Assembly (NCBI GenBank): GCA_951802425.1
Contig: OX637796.1
Location: 1,984,001-2,048,000 of the forward strand
Length of the DNA: 64,000 nucleotides
Direction: 5' to 3'
Source: Clavaria fumosa
Lineage: Eukaryota; Basidiomycota; Agaricomycetes; Agaricales; Clavariaceae
Shown: piece after piece, positions 9,588-23,191 of the stretch
How positions within the stretch are numbered: the stretch's first letter is position 1
Layout: every line of letters starts with the position of its first letter
The notes under the pieces: model-generated
Databases searched by the model: none
What the model was told of the DNA's origin: nothing
Seen by the model: only the letters and a program-made list of their open reading frames with translations
Program-made: the position numbers and the translations under genes

Positions 9588-12500
9588 ATGGAGGTCTGCC
9601 GACCGTTTTATCCTCACAATACTTGTCAGTACTGATGTGATTTACTAGGGGTTCTCAGGCGGCACCTCGTCCACTGCCGCCGCCGTTACTTTCATTACTT
9701 TCGTCCAAGACCTTAAGCGCAAAAGCAAAGCATGGGAACCCCTAATAGACCTATGCGCCGGCGGTGAAAAGACATTGGAACGTTTTCGGTATCAGTTTCC
9801 GGATGACTGGCTCTACAGCGACCAACTACTGGGCGAATGGAGCGCATACAACGAGATACTAAAGAGGAAAAATGATTCAATCCAGGAGCAATTGGGTGAG
9901 TCTGTGGCATCTCTCATTATTGTTCACAAACACTCAACGTATGCTAGCTGGTCTACAGCTTAAGATTGTCGCCGAGGACAAGATCATAGAGAACAAGATT
10001 TCAGACATCCTCCAAGAGTGGGAGCAAACGCGACCTGTCCAAGGAAGCATGCGCGCTGATACAGCTATAAACACCATCAATGTTTTTGAAGGGAAACTTA
10101 CGCGTGTCAAAGAAGAGTATGATCTAGTTTGCCGCGCCAAGGAAGCCCTCAGCCTCGATCTGACTCGGCACACGCGACTCGAGCCGGTTTTCGAGGAGTT
10201 GCGAGACCTAAAAGCGGTGTGGACTGCGCTATCAGGGATATGGAGTCAGATTGGCGAGCTGAGAGAGTTCTTGTGGGCTACAATACAGCCAAGGAAACTG
10301 AGGCAATCGCTTGATGCCTTACTGACAAGTACCAAGGAGATGCCGACGCGTATGAGGCAGTATGCTGCATTCGAGTACGTCCAAGACGTGTTGAGGGGCT
10401 TGTTGAGGAGCAACACGATGGTGGGCGAGCTCAAATCGGAAGCGTTGAAGGAGAGGCATTGGAGGCAACTTTTCAAGCAGCTGAGATTGCCTAGTCAGAT
10501 TACCCTAATTTCGTGAGTCTTGTTGATGTAGATCATGAAAAGGTTGCTTATGCTGCTCCAAGAATGACGTTGGGTCATGTATACGACCTCGACCTCAAGA
10601 AGAACGAATCCATTATCAGGGAAGTCATCGTTCAAGCCCAGGGAGAGGTTCGTATTGGGTCTGCCCTTTGAACTGTCATTGACCTCTATTGCAGATGGCT
10701 CTCGAGGAGTATATAAAACAAGTGAAAGAAATATGGACAAGCTACACCTTGGACCTTGTGAATTATCAGAACAAGTGTCGACTCATCCGGTTCGTTCATG
10801 CATTAGTGATGCTTCTTATGTATGCTGATTAAAGTTGTGAAGAGGCTGGGATGATCTATTCAACAAATGTAGTGAGAACCTCAATTCGCTCACGGCAATG
10901 AAGTTGTCGCCGTATTATAAAGGCGTGTCGTTTTGGCTCTTGCGAAAGCATTCGTGTTCATATCTTTTGCTATAGTTTTCGAGGAAGAGGCCGGTTTATG
11001 GGAAGAGAAACTCAACAGAATACACGTTCTCCTCGGTATGTCAGGCTCACTCGTTGAATAGTCCGGTTTTCGTGCTTACATTTGCCCAGACGTATGGATC
11101 GACGTGCAACGACAATGGGTGTATCTTGAAGGCATTTTCTCTGGGAGCGCCGACATCAAGCATCTCCTTCCAGTTGAATCTGCTCGCTTTCAGAATATCA
11201 ATTCCGAGTTCCTCACAGTAATGAAAAAAGTCTACAAATCGCCATTCGTCATTGATGTGATGAACATCCAAGGGATCCAAAAATCTCTCGAACGCCTTGC
11301 AGATCTGTTGAATAAAATTCAGAAAGCTCTCGGGGAGTACCTAGAGCGCGAGCGGGCCTCTTTCCCTCGCTTCTACTTCGTTGGCGACGAGGATCTGCTC
11401 GAGATCATTGGAAACAGCAAGGATATACTTAGGATCATGAAACATTTGAAAAAAATGTTTGCTGGTGTCTCCACTCTGATGCTGGACGAAGATCTTACAC
11501 AGATTCAAGGCATGGCATCCAGAGAAGGGGAACAGGTAGCTTTTAAAGAGCCCATTATTCTCAAAGATTATCCGAAGATCAACGATTGGTTGGCAAAACT
11601 TGAGTCTAGTATGCGGGTATCTCTGGCAGACCTACTGTGCGATTCAGTTGCAGAACTAAAAGGCTTTTACGGGCGTCTTGGGGTGAAATTGACCGCGCAG
11701 GATCTGATGGATTGGATGTCGAAGTATCCTGCTCAACTCGTGACTTTGGCTGTTCAGGTGGCGTGGACTACGTCAGTGGAGAATGCGCTCGGTGACGGAA
11801 TCAAGCCCGAACAGTCTCTGGACACCATCCAACAGGCGCTGGGCCTCCTGGCAGATATTGTCCTGCAAGAGTTGCAACCAGTCACACGAAGGAAGTGCGA
11901 GCATCTCATCACTGAACTTGTACACCAACGCGATGTCACTCGTGCAATCATCTACCAAACGACATTACCGGATAAATCGTCCTTCACTTGGCTGTACCAA
12001 ATGCGGTTCTATTTGGATATATCAATCGCCAACCCTTTGGACAGGCTCATTATCAAGACTGCCGATGCTACATTTCCGTATGGCTGGGAATATCTTGGCG
12101 TTCCGGATCGTTTGGTGCAGACACCATTGACAGACAGAGTGTACTTGACCCTCACCCAGGCGCTTTTTAATCAGTTAGGTGGGTCACCTTTCGGCCCGGC
12201 AGGAACAGGTAAGCGTCCGGTATTCTTTCCCCGTGCTTTTCTCAGATCTTCTATCTAAACAGGGAAGACGGAATCAGTGAAAGCCCTCGGTGTACAACTG
12301 GGAAGATTTGTGCTTGTATTCTGTTGTGATGAAACATTCGACTTCCAAGCCATGGGGCGCATCTTCGTCGGGCTTTGCCAGGTCGGAGCCTGGGGATGTT
12401 TCGACGAGTTTAACCGACTCGAAGAGAGAATTTTGAGCGCTGTCTCTCAACAGGTGCAGACTATTCAACAGGGTTTAGTCGCGCTGGCAAAGAATCCAAA

Positions 12501-15500
12501 CACCGAGATTGAACTCGTCGGGAAGAATTTGAAGATCAACAAGAATATCGGTGCGTCCCGTGCTTCATCTACGGTTACGCAGTCCTCATTGTGCCGTCTG
12601 GTAGGTATATTTATAACGACAAATCCGAACTATGCTGGCCGGTCGCAACTCCCTCCCAATTTGACGAAGCTGTTCAGACCGTGAGTACGTTCTTCTGCAC
12701 TCCAGGCAGCCGCTCATAATGGGCTTAGGATGGCCATGACGCGGCCTGATCGTGAGCTCATTGCTCAAGTTATGCTTTTCTCGCAAGGCTTCCGCACCGC
12801 CGAGTCTCTGGCATCCAAGATCGTCCCTTTTTTCAATCTCTGCGACGAACAGCTGTCACCGCAACCTCATTATGATTTCGGTCTTCGCGCACTAAAAGCT
12901 GTATTAGCGAGTGCAGGTATCCTGAAACGCGAACGACTCATTAGTGTTCGAGCGGAAGGCGGCGAGGACGAGGTAGCCTCTAATGGGGTGTCGGAGGTCA
13001 TATCCGAGCAAATTATCCTGATTCAAAGCGTCACGGAGACCATTGTTCCGAAATTGGTTGCGGATGATGTCCCACTTCTCACGAGGTCCGTCGACCTGAA
13101 TATGATGTACCAGGCCCCATATATTGATCCTAGGTTTCTAGTCTTCTTGCTGATGTGTTTCCTGGCGTGGAATACATGCCCGTCGACCTGGAATCTTTAC
13201 GTGAGAAGATTCTTCAAGTTTGTGCCGAGCGCCGGCTTGTCGACGGTGAACGCTGGGTGGCCAAGATTCTTCAGCTATACCAAATCCAGAAAATCCAGCA
13301 TGGTCTTATGATGGTCGGACCTTCTGGTAGTGGTAAGACAAACGCATGGAAAGTTCTTCTCGCGGCTCTGGAGCGGTTCGATGGCGTCGAGGGCGTGTCA
13401 TATGTGATTGATCCCAAAGCCATGCATAAAGATGCTCTTTATGGAACATTGGACCCTACAACAAGGGAGTGGAATGATGGGCTGTTCACTCACATTCTCA
13501 GAAAGATTGTCGACGATGTCCGAGGAGAGAGCGGCAAGAGACACTGGATTATATTTGATGGTGATGTAGATCCTGAATGGGTTGAGAACCTAAATAGGTG
13601 ATTGTGTCCAGCCTACGTGGTCGTTTCTGGAATCTGATCGTTTTGTGCAGCGTATTGGATGATAACAAATTACTCACGTTGCCCAATGGTGAACGGCTCA
13701 ATCTGCCCTCGAATGTTCGTATCATGTTCGAGGTCGAGAATCTCAAATATGCCACCCCAGCCACAGTCAGTCGTTGCGGTATGATATGGTTCAGCGAGGA
13801 CGTCGTAACGCCATCGATGATCTATCGAAACTACCTGCAAACACTCTCATCGATACCGCTAGATGCCGATGACGAAGATGTTTTCGACGCTCCTGGACGA
13901 AGAACTGGCGGAGCAGATGCAGGTACCTCAGCCAATCTTGAAACACAAATGCAAGTCGCCAACATTCTTGAACGCTACTTCGAAGATGGCGAGCTCGTCA
14001 GCAATGCATTGTCATTCGCCGAATCTATCGAGCATATTATGGACTTCACCGTCACTCGGGCTCTGACGACCCTCTTTTCTCTGATCAACAAAACAGTCCG
14101 GAATATCATGGAGTACAATTCCCAACACTCGGATTTTCCACTTCCTGCGGAGCGCGTAGAGCAATACGTATCGAAACGTTTACTGACGAGCATCATCTGG
14201 GCGTTCGCCGGGGATGCAAAGTTGGACCTGCGTGCGGAGATGGGAGAATTTCTGCGTACCCAGACCGGCATTGATCTACCACCCCTAATGCCTGGGAGTT
14301 CGCTGATTGACTACGAAGTGCAAGTCTCAAACAGCGAATGGATCGCGTGGCAATCTCGAGTGCCTGTGATAGATATTGAACCTCATGCTGTCACAGCCGC
14401 CGATGTTGTTGTTCCTACCATGGACACCGTTCGACACGAGGAAGTTCTCTATTCGTGGCTTTCCGAACACAAGCCTCTCATGCTCTGTGGTCCTCCCGGT
14501 TCTGGAAAGACGATGACTCTCTTTAGCGCTCTTCGGAAACTCCCTGACATGGAGGTTGTGGGTTTGAATTTTTCAAGCGCAACCACGCCCGAGCTCATCT
14601 TGAAGACTTTCGAACAATACTGCGAGTATCGGAAAACGCCCAATGGTGTTCTCCTAACTCCGGTGCAGATTGGACGCTGGTTAGTTGTATTCTGCGACGA
14701 AATTAACCTGCCAGCTCTTGACAAGTATGGCACTCAACGAGTTATATCTTTCGTCCGACAGCTGGTCGAGTGTGGAGGCTACTGGCGCGCATCCGACATG
14801 TCCTGGGTCCGGCTTGAAAGGATTCAATTTGTCGGGGCGTGTAATCCACCGACTGATCCTGGTCGAGTGCCCCTCAGCCATCGCTTCTTACGTCATGCTC
14901 CTCTTGTCATGGTCGATTATCCTGGCGAAGTCTCTTTGAAACAGATATACGGAACATACAATCGTGCAGCACTCAAAGTCGTACCCAACCTCCGAGCGTA
15001 TTCGGAACCCCTTACGGATGCCATGGTCGACTTTTATCTGGTGTCGCAGAAAAGATTCACCACTGATGTTCAAGCTCACTACGTTTATAGTCCTCGCGAA
15101 CTCACTCGATGGGTTCGTGGCATATATGAAGCGATAAGGCCTCTGGAAATCTTATCTGTGGAAGGACTTGTGCGAGTGTGGGCGCATGAAGCGTTGCGTC
15201 TCTTCCAAGACCGTCTTGTCACAGAGGAAGAACGGCAGTGGACTGATGAGAACGTTGACCTGGTCGCTATGGACCATTTCCCAACTATAAACTCAGCTGA
15301 GGCACTGTCTCGTCCCATTCTGTTCTCAAACTGGACAACAAAGAACTATATCCCAGTCGATCGCGAATCTCTGCGAGAATATACAAAAGCCCGACTCCGC
15401 GTTTTTTATGAGGAAGAATTGGATGTTCCGCTGGTCCTCTTCAACGACGTTTTGGATCACGTATTAAGGATCGATCGTGTATTCCGTCAAGTGCAAGGTC

Positions 15501-18500
15501 ATCTTCTCCTCATTGGCGTAAGCGGGAGTGGCAAAGTACGGCAATTTAAATCGAGAATGTGCTCAGGCTGACTAAAGCTATCTTTAGACGACGCTTTCTC
15601 GATTTGTCGCGTGGATGAACGGTTTGTCTGTATTCCAAATCAAAGTCTCAAACAAATACACCGGAGACGATTTCGACGACGACCTCCGTATAGTGCTTCG
15701 CCGGGCGGGTTGCAAGGGCGAAAAGATCTGCTTCATCATGGATGAGTCGAATGTCCTCGATTCAGGCTTCCTGGAACGCATGAACACTCTATTAGCAAAC
15801 GCAGAAGTGCCAGGCTTGTTCGAAGGAGATGAACATGCTGCTCTTATGACCGCCTGCAAAGAGGGTTCCCAACGTGATGGTCTCATGCTCGATTCTCACG
15901 AGGAATTGTATAAATGGTTTACCCACCAAGTCGCGAAAAATTTACATGTCGTCTTCACTATGAATCCTCCAGAGAACGGGCTTGCTTCTCGCGCCGCGAC
16001 GTCTCCGGCCTTATTCAACCGTTGCGTCCTGGACTGGTTCGGTGATTGGTCCGATCAAGCATTCTATCAAGTTGGGATGGAATTCACGCAAGCTCTCGAT
16101 CTCGACCTTCCCTCGTACACCCCACCCACCCATTTCCCCATTGCATATCGCGAACTCTCTATGCCTCCTGTGCATCGAACAGCGGTCGTGAATGCCTTGG
16201 TCCACGTGCATTTGACACTTTACGCTATTAATCAACGTCTGAGTCGTCGGCAAGGTCGCTACAATTATGTGACTCCTCGCCACTATCTCGATTTGTAAGT
16301 CTTCTGGTATTTTGCTTTTAATTGCCGCTCAACAACAATATAGCATCAATCACTACGTTCAATTGTACAATGAGAAACGAAGCGAATTAGAGGAGCAGCA
16401 GCGTCATCTGCACGTTGGGCTGGACAAGTTGAAGGACACCGTGACTCAAGTTGAGCAACTTCGAAAGAGTCTCGCAATTAAACGTTCGCAACTGGAGGCC
16501 AAGAATGCCGAGGCAAACGAGAAGCTCAAGCGTATGGTGGCCGACCAGCAGGAGGCTGAGCAGAAGAAACTTGCGTCCATAGAGATCCAAGCTGCCCTTG
16601 CCGAACAGGAAAAGCACATCGAGCAGCGTACTGCTATTGTTATGGCAGACCTCGCTGATGCCGAGCCTGCTGTTTTAGATGCACAAGCCGCTGTCAAGAA
16701 CATCAGGAAGCAGCATCTCCAAGAAGTGAGGACCATGTCCAATCCTCCGGAAGCCGTGAAACTTGCGATGGAATCAGTTTGCACGATTCTGGGCCATAAG
16801 ATTGACAATTGGAGAGCCGTGCAAGCAATTATTCGTCGGGATGACTTCATCCAAAGAATTGTCACTTTCGACACCAACAAACAAATGACGAAGGTCCTGC
16901 GCGAGACAATGAAAAGAGACTTCCTGAGCCGTCCCTCCTACAATTTCGAAACAGTCAATCGAGCTAGCAAAGCTTGCGGACCTCTCGTCAAATGGGCTCT
17001 CGCCCAAGTGCATTTTTCAGAGATTTTGGACAAAGTCGAGCCGCTACGAAACGAAGTCCTGGATCTAGAGAATCAAGCAGAGACAACGAAATTACAAGCC
17101 GCAGAGATCATCAATCTGATATCCGAACTCAAAAACAAGATTGAACAATACAAAGCAGAATATGCTATCTTGATTAGTGAAACCCAAGCGATCAAGAGCG
17201 AGATGGAACGAGTCCAAAGCAAAGTGGACCGCAGTATGCGATTGCTGGAGAGTTTGTCATCCGAGCGTAGCCGCTGGGAGTCTGGCAGTCGCACTTTCGA
17301 CGCAGAGATGAGCACAATAGTCGGCGATGTCATCCTCTCGGCAGCTTTCCTGGCTTACGGCGGATTCTTCGATCAGCACTATCGTGAGGGTATGTGGCAA
17401 GAGTGGTCCAATCATCTAACTGAGGCCAATATCAAATTCAAACCTGAACTCTCGCTGACCGAATATCTGTCAACTGCTGATGATCGTCTCAGTTGGCAGT
17501 CAAAGTCACTGCCCTCTGATAACTTGACCACAGAAAATGCGATTATGCTCAAGCGGTTTGCTCGCTATCCCCTTATCATCGATCCTACAGGCCAAGCCAC
17601 AACATTTTTGCTCAACGAGTACAAGGAACGAAAGATCTCAGTCACAAGCTTCCTGGATGAAGCATTCCTCAAAGTGCTGGAAAGCGCTCTTCGATTTGGT
17701 AACCCTCTTCTGATTCAGGACGTGGAACATCTCGATCCGATTCTTAACGCTGTCTTGAACAAGGAAATCCGGCGCACGGGCGGCCGTGTTCTCATCCGGC
17801 TTGGGAATCAGGATATTGACTTTTCTCCCTCGTTCACAATGTTTCTATCTACCCGCGATCCCTCAGTCGAATTCTCGCCCGATATATGCAGTCGCGTAAC
17901 GTTCGTCAACTTCACGATGACAAGAAGCAGCTTGCAAAGCCAGTCCCTGGATCAAATATTAAAAGTCGAACGCCCAGATACTGAGCGCAAACGCACGGAC
18001 CTTATGAAGATTCAGGGCGAATTCCGTCTGCGGCTTCGTACTCTTGAAAAGTTACTACTTCAGGCGCTGAATGAGTCAACTGGCAACATTCTAGATGACG
18101 ACAAAGTCATAGACACACTTGAAACTCTGAAGCGGGAGGCAGCAGAAATCACGCGCAAAGTGGAAGAGACCGATGTCGTCATGAAGGAAGTCGAACAAGT
18201 GACATCTGAGTATCTGCCACTGGCGCAAGCATGCAGCTCTGTCTACTTCGTTCTGGAGCAGCTGAACCTGGTAAACCACTTTTATCAGTTCTCGCTACAA
18301 TTTTTCCTGGATATCTTCGATTATGTCCTGCACCACAATCCCAATTTGAACAAGGTCGTCGACTATAACCGCCGACGCGATATCCTTCTCAACGACCTAT
18401 TTCTGATCGTGTACAAGAGGACCTCTCGAGCAATCCTCCACCGCGATCAAATCATGTTCGCTGTCCTTCTGGCTCAACTTAAACTGCGCGGCCTAGAGGA

Positions 18501-20943
18501 GATATCTGAAGAGCTTGAATTCCTGCTTGAAAGTGGTGACGGGGTCGCGGTTGGAGCAGCAGTTCCATCGGCGCCGACCACGCCGCTTATGACTGGGGAT
18601 CAAGCTCTGCGACTTCAAGAATACGCTAAACACCCTATCTTCAAACCAGTCCAAGCTCACGTCGAAAAGCATACGAGTGACTGGAAACCGTTTTTCCACT
18701 CCACGAACCCTGAACGCTCAGTTCCGGCCGTGTGGAAGCCTGGCACGCGTGCGTAATTTGACCGCTTCGAATCTTGAGTTTTCCTGACAATTTGTGCAGC
18801 TGCGCTAGAGGCTCTCCGAGTCATACTGGTCATCAAATGCTTTAGGCCAGATCGGCTACTGCAGGCCACCGCGTCCTTCGTTCGCGTTGTTTTCAATACG
18901 GATTTATCCGCCGAGGCGAGCTTCGATCTAGGATCTATGGTCTCCGACGAGATCCTTGCTACCACTCCTCTGGCCCTGATTTCGGTACCTGGCTACGACG
19001 CAAGTTATCGCGTCGAGAACCTGATCAAAAATACTGGTGCTCGCGCTGTGTCTGTGGCTATGGGCTCTCAGGAAGGCTTCGCAGTAGCTGATCAGGCAAT
19101 CGCCGCGGCTTCACGTCAAGGCACATGGGTGCTTCTGAAAAATGTGCATCTGGCACCGTCTTGGCTTGGACAGTTGGAGAAGAGATTACAAACCTTGAAT
19201 TCGCATCGCAATTTCCGTCTTTTCCTGACTATGGAAGCCAGCCCATCTATTCCAGTCAACATTCTCCGCCAGTCCCGACTTATCATGAACGAGCCGGCTC
19301 CTGGTATCAAAGCAAATCTCTTCGATTCTCTCAGAGGCATACCTTCCTCTCGTCTCCACCAAGGCCCAAGCGAGAAGAGCCGTTTGTATTTCCTACTTGC
19401 TTGGTTCCATGCCGTGGTGCAAGAGCGGTTGCGCTATGTTCCCCTTGGTTGGAGTAAGACATACGACTTCAATGACTCTGACATGGCTTCTGCATTTGGA
19501 ACGATTGACGCGTGGCTGAATGCATCCGCGAAAGGTCGTGCCAATATTGACCCTGCATCGATTCCCTGGGAAGCTTTGCGAACGCTAGTGAAGCAGTCCA
19601 TATATGGCGGCCGAGTGGACAGCGATTTCGACCAGAAGATTTTGGACGCTTTTGTCGACAACTTGTTCACCCCAGCGGCTTACCATGTAGACTTCGATCT
19701 CGTTCCAAGCGTTAATGGGGATCGTGTATTGGGTGTACCAGATGGCACAAAGATGGAGCACTTTTTGGCCTGGGTGCATGAGTTGCCCGATCGCGAACCA
19801 CCATCATGGCTCAGCTTACCTCCAACAGCAGAGCGAGTCATTGCGGTAGCCCAGGGTAGAATTTTTGTTCGCTGCTGATCTAGCTAGGACGCTGATATTG
19901 TTTCAAAGGAACTGAATTGCTTGTCAAACTTCGTAAGATGAGAATGCTTGCGGATGATGAAGACGACGCTACGACTACGGTTGGCTCCTCGCCCTCTCAT
20001 CAGCCTGTGTGGATGAGGAATCTTCTAGACCGTTGTCAAGAATGGCTCGAGCACCTGCCTCCTGTAAGTCGTATGACACCTGGTGTTGCGCATGGCCAAG
20101 TCTAATATACAAAGCAGAAATTCAACACCCTCTCCAAGCAGTCAGGTGATAATCAAGATCCGTTATACCGGCTGTTCTCGCGAGAAGGCGCGATCGGGTC
20201 GAAACTGCTCCAGCAAGTTCGCAAAGACCTCGCGGATGTCGTGAAAGTGTGTCAGGGCGAACTCAAGCAGACAAATCACCTCCGCACACTCATGAGTGCT
20301 TTGACAAAAGGTTGTACCTTTCTCTGTGCTTCCACCTGCATCCACACTCATGGCACCCAGGCACAATACCTGATCATTGGAGGCGGTACAAGGTCAACAA
20401 AGCGATGGCAGTGTCCGAGTGGATTCCGAATCTAGCCCGCCGTCTGGCGCAGCTGGATACCATCGCGGGCTTAGATCATCTCAGCAATATTCAAGTCTGG
20501 TTGGGAGGCTTGTTTTTCCCGGAGGCATATATCACCGCCACGAGACAAGCGGTTGCTCATCGAAAGCGATGGAGCCTGGAAACATTGCAGCTTCGGCTGG
20601 ACATCGAGCGCATGAACGATCCGGGAGCGTTTGTTGTAGATGGTATGATTCCGAACCGCACGGATATATATTTTTTACTCACCGTGAGTTCGTGACAGGT
20701 CTGGTCCTTGAGGGCGCTGCGTGGTCTACTGATAAACTTGCCCTCAATAACGGTGAAACTGTGCGGCTGGGTCCGTCCCAGATCCGCTGGGTCCAGTCTG
20801 AAGAATCCTCGGCCACGAATTTGGTCAATCTTCCTGTTTATTTGAACAGCGATCGAAGCGATGTTATGTTCACGGTCGATCTGCCTTTCGATGACAGCGC
20901 GAGATCACTGGTGGCGATGAGGGCGGTCTGTCTCACTGCTTGA
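9588..20943 (+). CDS. dhc2: Cytoplasmic dynein heavy chain, motor-half gene (split dynein, Dhc2 type)
   Basis: Minus-end-directed microtubule motor for nuclear and vesicle transport. Twenty exons sum to 3454 codons in frame. The product starts inside the stem ('[14 protein letters not shown]', residues ~15-28) and runs through the linker ('[15 protein letters not shown]'), AAA1 (P-loop GPAGTGKT, Walker B CFDEFN, ~residue 750), AAA2 (GPSGSGKT, ~1050), AAA3 ([14 protein letters not shown], ~1425), AAA4 (GVSGSGKT, MDESN, ~1773), the stalk coiled coils with the microtubule-binding tip (~2010-2350), AAA5, AAA6 and the C-terminal domain ending 'MRAVCLTA'. The ~1100-residue N-terminal tail for dimerisation and intermediate-chain binding is absent, and SmE occupies the DNA upstream. 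In agaricomycetes the heavy chain is known to be encoded by two genes, Dhc1 tail and Dhc2 motor, which fits exactly. The start is tentative: ATG at 9588, two codons, then a 55-bp intron with a weak GTCTGC donor. One intron (10923-10975) uses a GC donor. Confidence 0.93.
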
Positions 20944-21826
20944 TGTCACGGAGGTTGAAAGTAGTATTGGTGGCGTGGTGTGCGGGTCGAGCGAGGTGTG
21001 CGAGTACGTGCGCAAGCACGGTGCTTTGCGTGGGCCGCTCGAGTGGGGTCTGCACTCTAGCCACGGGCAGCCCAGATCACCACAGCGGCGCCGGAGATTG
21101 ACGCGAGTGTGAAGTGTGGTAGATTTAGAATAATATAACTAACCTGGAGGATTCACTGCGTCCAGGTTTGAAATTGGAAGCCCTTTCTGACCTCTGCTCC
21201 CCTCCAACAATGAGACCCAAGCAAGCTTCTCCAGTTCTGCCATAAGATAATTCGCGAAACCTACGAGTATTGACGCGTCATTTGCCTGACCAAAGCCCGA
21301 ACCAGCTTGGCTAGTAAACCAAGTATAAACCAAGTTTTAGTGTGGTATATACCAGGGTAGGTGCTAAAGTTAGTTAAGATTGGTATGAAATCTCACCCAA
21401 ATATTTCCCTGTTGCCACAACCGTGAAACAGATGAGATTTTTCGGGTTTAAACGTGTTTTCACAAATGCACATTGTCGTAGCTCGCAGCTTGTATTCGCA
21501 GTTGCCATACGTATGCATAAACACGTTTTCCAAAGGCTCCAGACTTGCTGGGCTTCATAGCACAAAGCGTGTATCAGTCAAGTTTTCAAGTTTTCATCGA
21601 AGTCAGACGTCGACATTTTTTGAAGGCAAAAGACAGCCCTTCTTTCCTTCTTGTCGCACGTGGCAACTTGAGATTGAGATATATATTTTTTGGCGGAGGA
21701 TTCCAGGTGCGGAATTGCTGCCGGACGCACTCTAAAGAGCTATTCTACGCTACGCCGTCGTACATGACTGTAATGATTTATCCCTTCATAATCAACGTGT
21801 ATTTACCTTTCTAGTAGCAGCTGGTG
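20944..21826. other. Intergenic, 883 bp, between convergent genes
   Basis: The stretch lies between the stops of the dynein and homoserine kinase genes. No known gene is visible. A 64-codon open frame without an ATG lies on the minus strand at 21139-21333 (contains 'ILVGFANYLMAELEKLAW') and is flanked by short A/T-rich repeats (aagtataaaccaag). It may be a decayed coding fragment. Nothing else is recognised. Confidence 0.4.
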
Positions 21827-22996
21827 TCATTTCACGGAAACCTCGCTACCACGGACTACTTCTAGTACCCTCCAATCAACGTCCACGCCTTTTTCTTTGA
21901 ACAAAGCTCGCGCGTCTTCAGCAATTGCTTCGAAGCCACCTGTCGCGAGAGCAAGTACGGTGGGACCAGCGCCAGAAAGACATATGCCAAGCAGTCCTGG
22001 ATGGCTAGAAGGCGTGATAGATGAAATGATCTCTGGGAGTCCAGGGATCTAGAATACGATGGGTCTTTGATACACATGAGGCAGCTGCGATACGTACGAG
22101 GGATTGGCGGTACGGCTGGTGAACGCGGTCTTTCATGGCCTCGTATATTAAGCCTGGATCTGGAGGGGATTGCGCCAACGCTGTGGTAAGCACAGCCAGT
22201 CTTTGCATATTAAAGACCTGCAAAAAGATTCTCGTAATTTTTTTAAAGTCCTGGCATGAAGATGTACGCTTCTTACCAGATCCTTGCGGCTATACATTAA
22301 GGGTAGTACTTCTCTCGCCTTGGCCGTGCTCAGCTCAAACTTGGGTATGATTGCGATCGCCTTTATGGACTCTGACCAGCCAAACCGGACATAGTGCCCA
22401 ATACCCAATGGAGGCACAGGCGGATTCAATCCCCAATCCTCACCGGCGTCCGGGGGGTACTCAGGGAGTACCTCGCTGAGAGGGACGCTGGCCGCCTCGG
22501 TAGCGGCGGGGTCGAGCTCCCGCAAGTACGAACCGACGAACCCGCCAATGAGAGCGGCGGTGACGTTGTCAGGGTGGCGTTCGACCATGAGCGCAAAGTC
22601 GAGCGTTCGCTCTGTGGAGAGGCCCAACTGGGCGAGATGGTCCGCCAGAAGCACACCAGCGATAACGGCAGCTCCAGAGGAACCCAGCCCGCGGCCAAAC
22701 GGGATCTGGTTGTGGACGCTGATTGAGACGCCTGGGGGGAAGTTGCGCACCGAATGACAGCGCAGGACATACAGCGTCACGCGTGTGGTTAGATTTTTGT
22801 AAGGATCGAGAGGAACCTCGGTTGCACCCTCTCCGGTGTAGATCAGCCGTGGAGATTTTGAATCGGACTCTGGATCAACGGTGACATCAAGGGTTAGAAA
22901 GAGCGAGAGCGAGAGCCCAACGACGTCGAATCCCGGCCCTATGTTTGCAGAGGTAGATGGGACGCGAATCATGAAACGTCTAGCGTTGGAAGTCAT
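21827..22996 (-). CDS. THR1: Homoserine kinase (threonine biosynthesis)
   Basis: Phosphorylates L-homoserine with ATP on the pathway to threonine. Three exons (22996-22277, 22217-22098, 22048-21827) give 353 residues, typical for fungal Thr1. GHMP-kinase motifs are present in order: N-terminal 'VPSTSANIGPGFDVVG', the ATP-binding glycine-rich loop 'QIPFGRGLGSSGAAV' (~residues 90-105), 'ERHPDNVTAALIGGF', and the C-terminal 'GICLSGAGPTVLALA'. The chosen start (MTSNARRFMIRVPST) is the first ATG in frame; an upstream extension lacks an ATG. The second exon carries 'NMQRLAVLTTALAQ', as in relatives. It is convergent with the dynein gene. Confidence 0.95.
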
Positions 22997-23191
22997 GCCT
23001 TCTACAGCAGACAGGTCTCCAAGCCTTCCTTCAGTTCTCGATTTTGAAGCAGGTCCTTTCTGCCTTGTAATCTTCAAATCTGGACCCAGACGAATGGCCC
23101 AACGGTGAAATGCCGTAGATGGTGTTGTGCCTGAAGCGCGCGGCTACTCAGTGACACGTGATCGAGGAAATCAATACATTCAATGAGGGTG

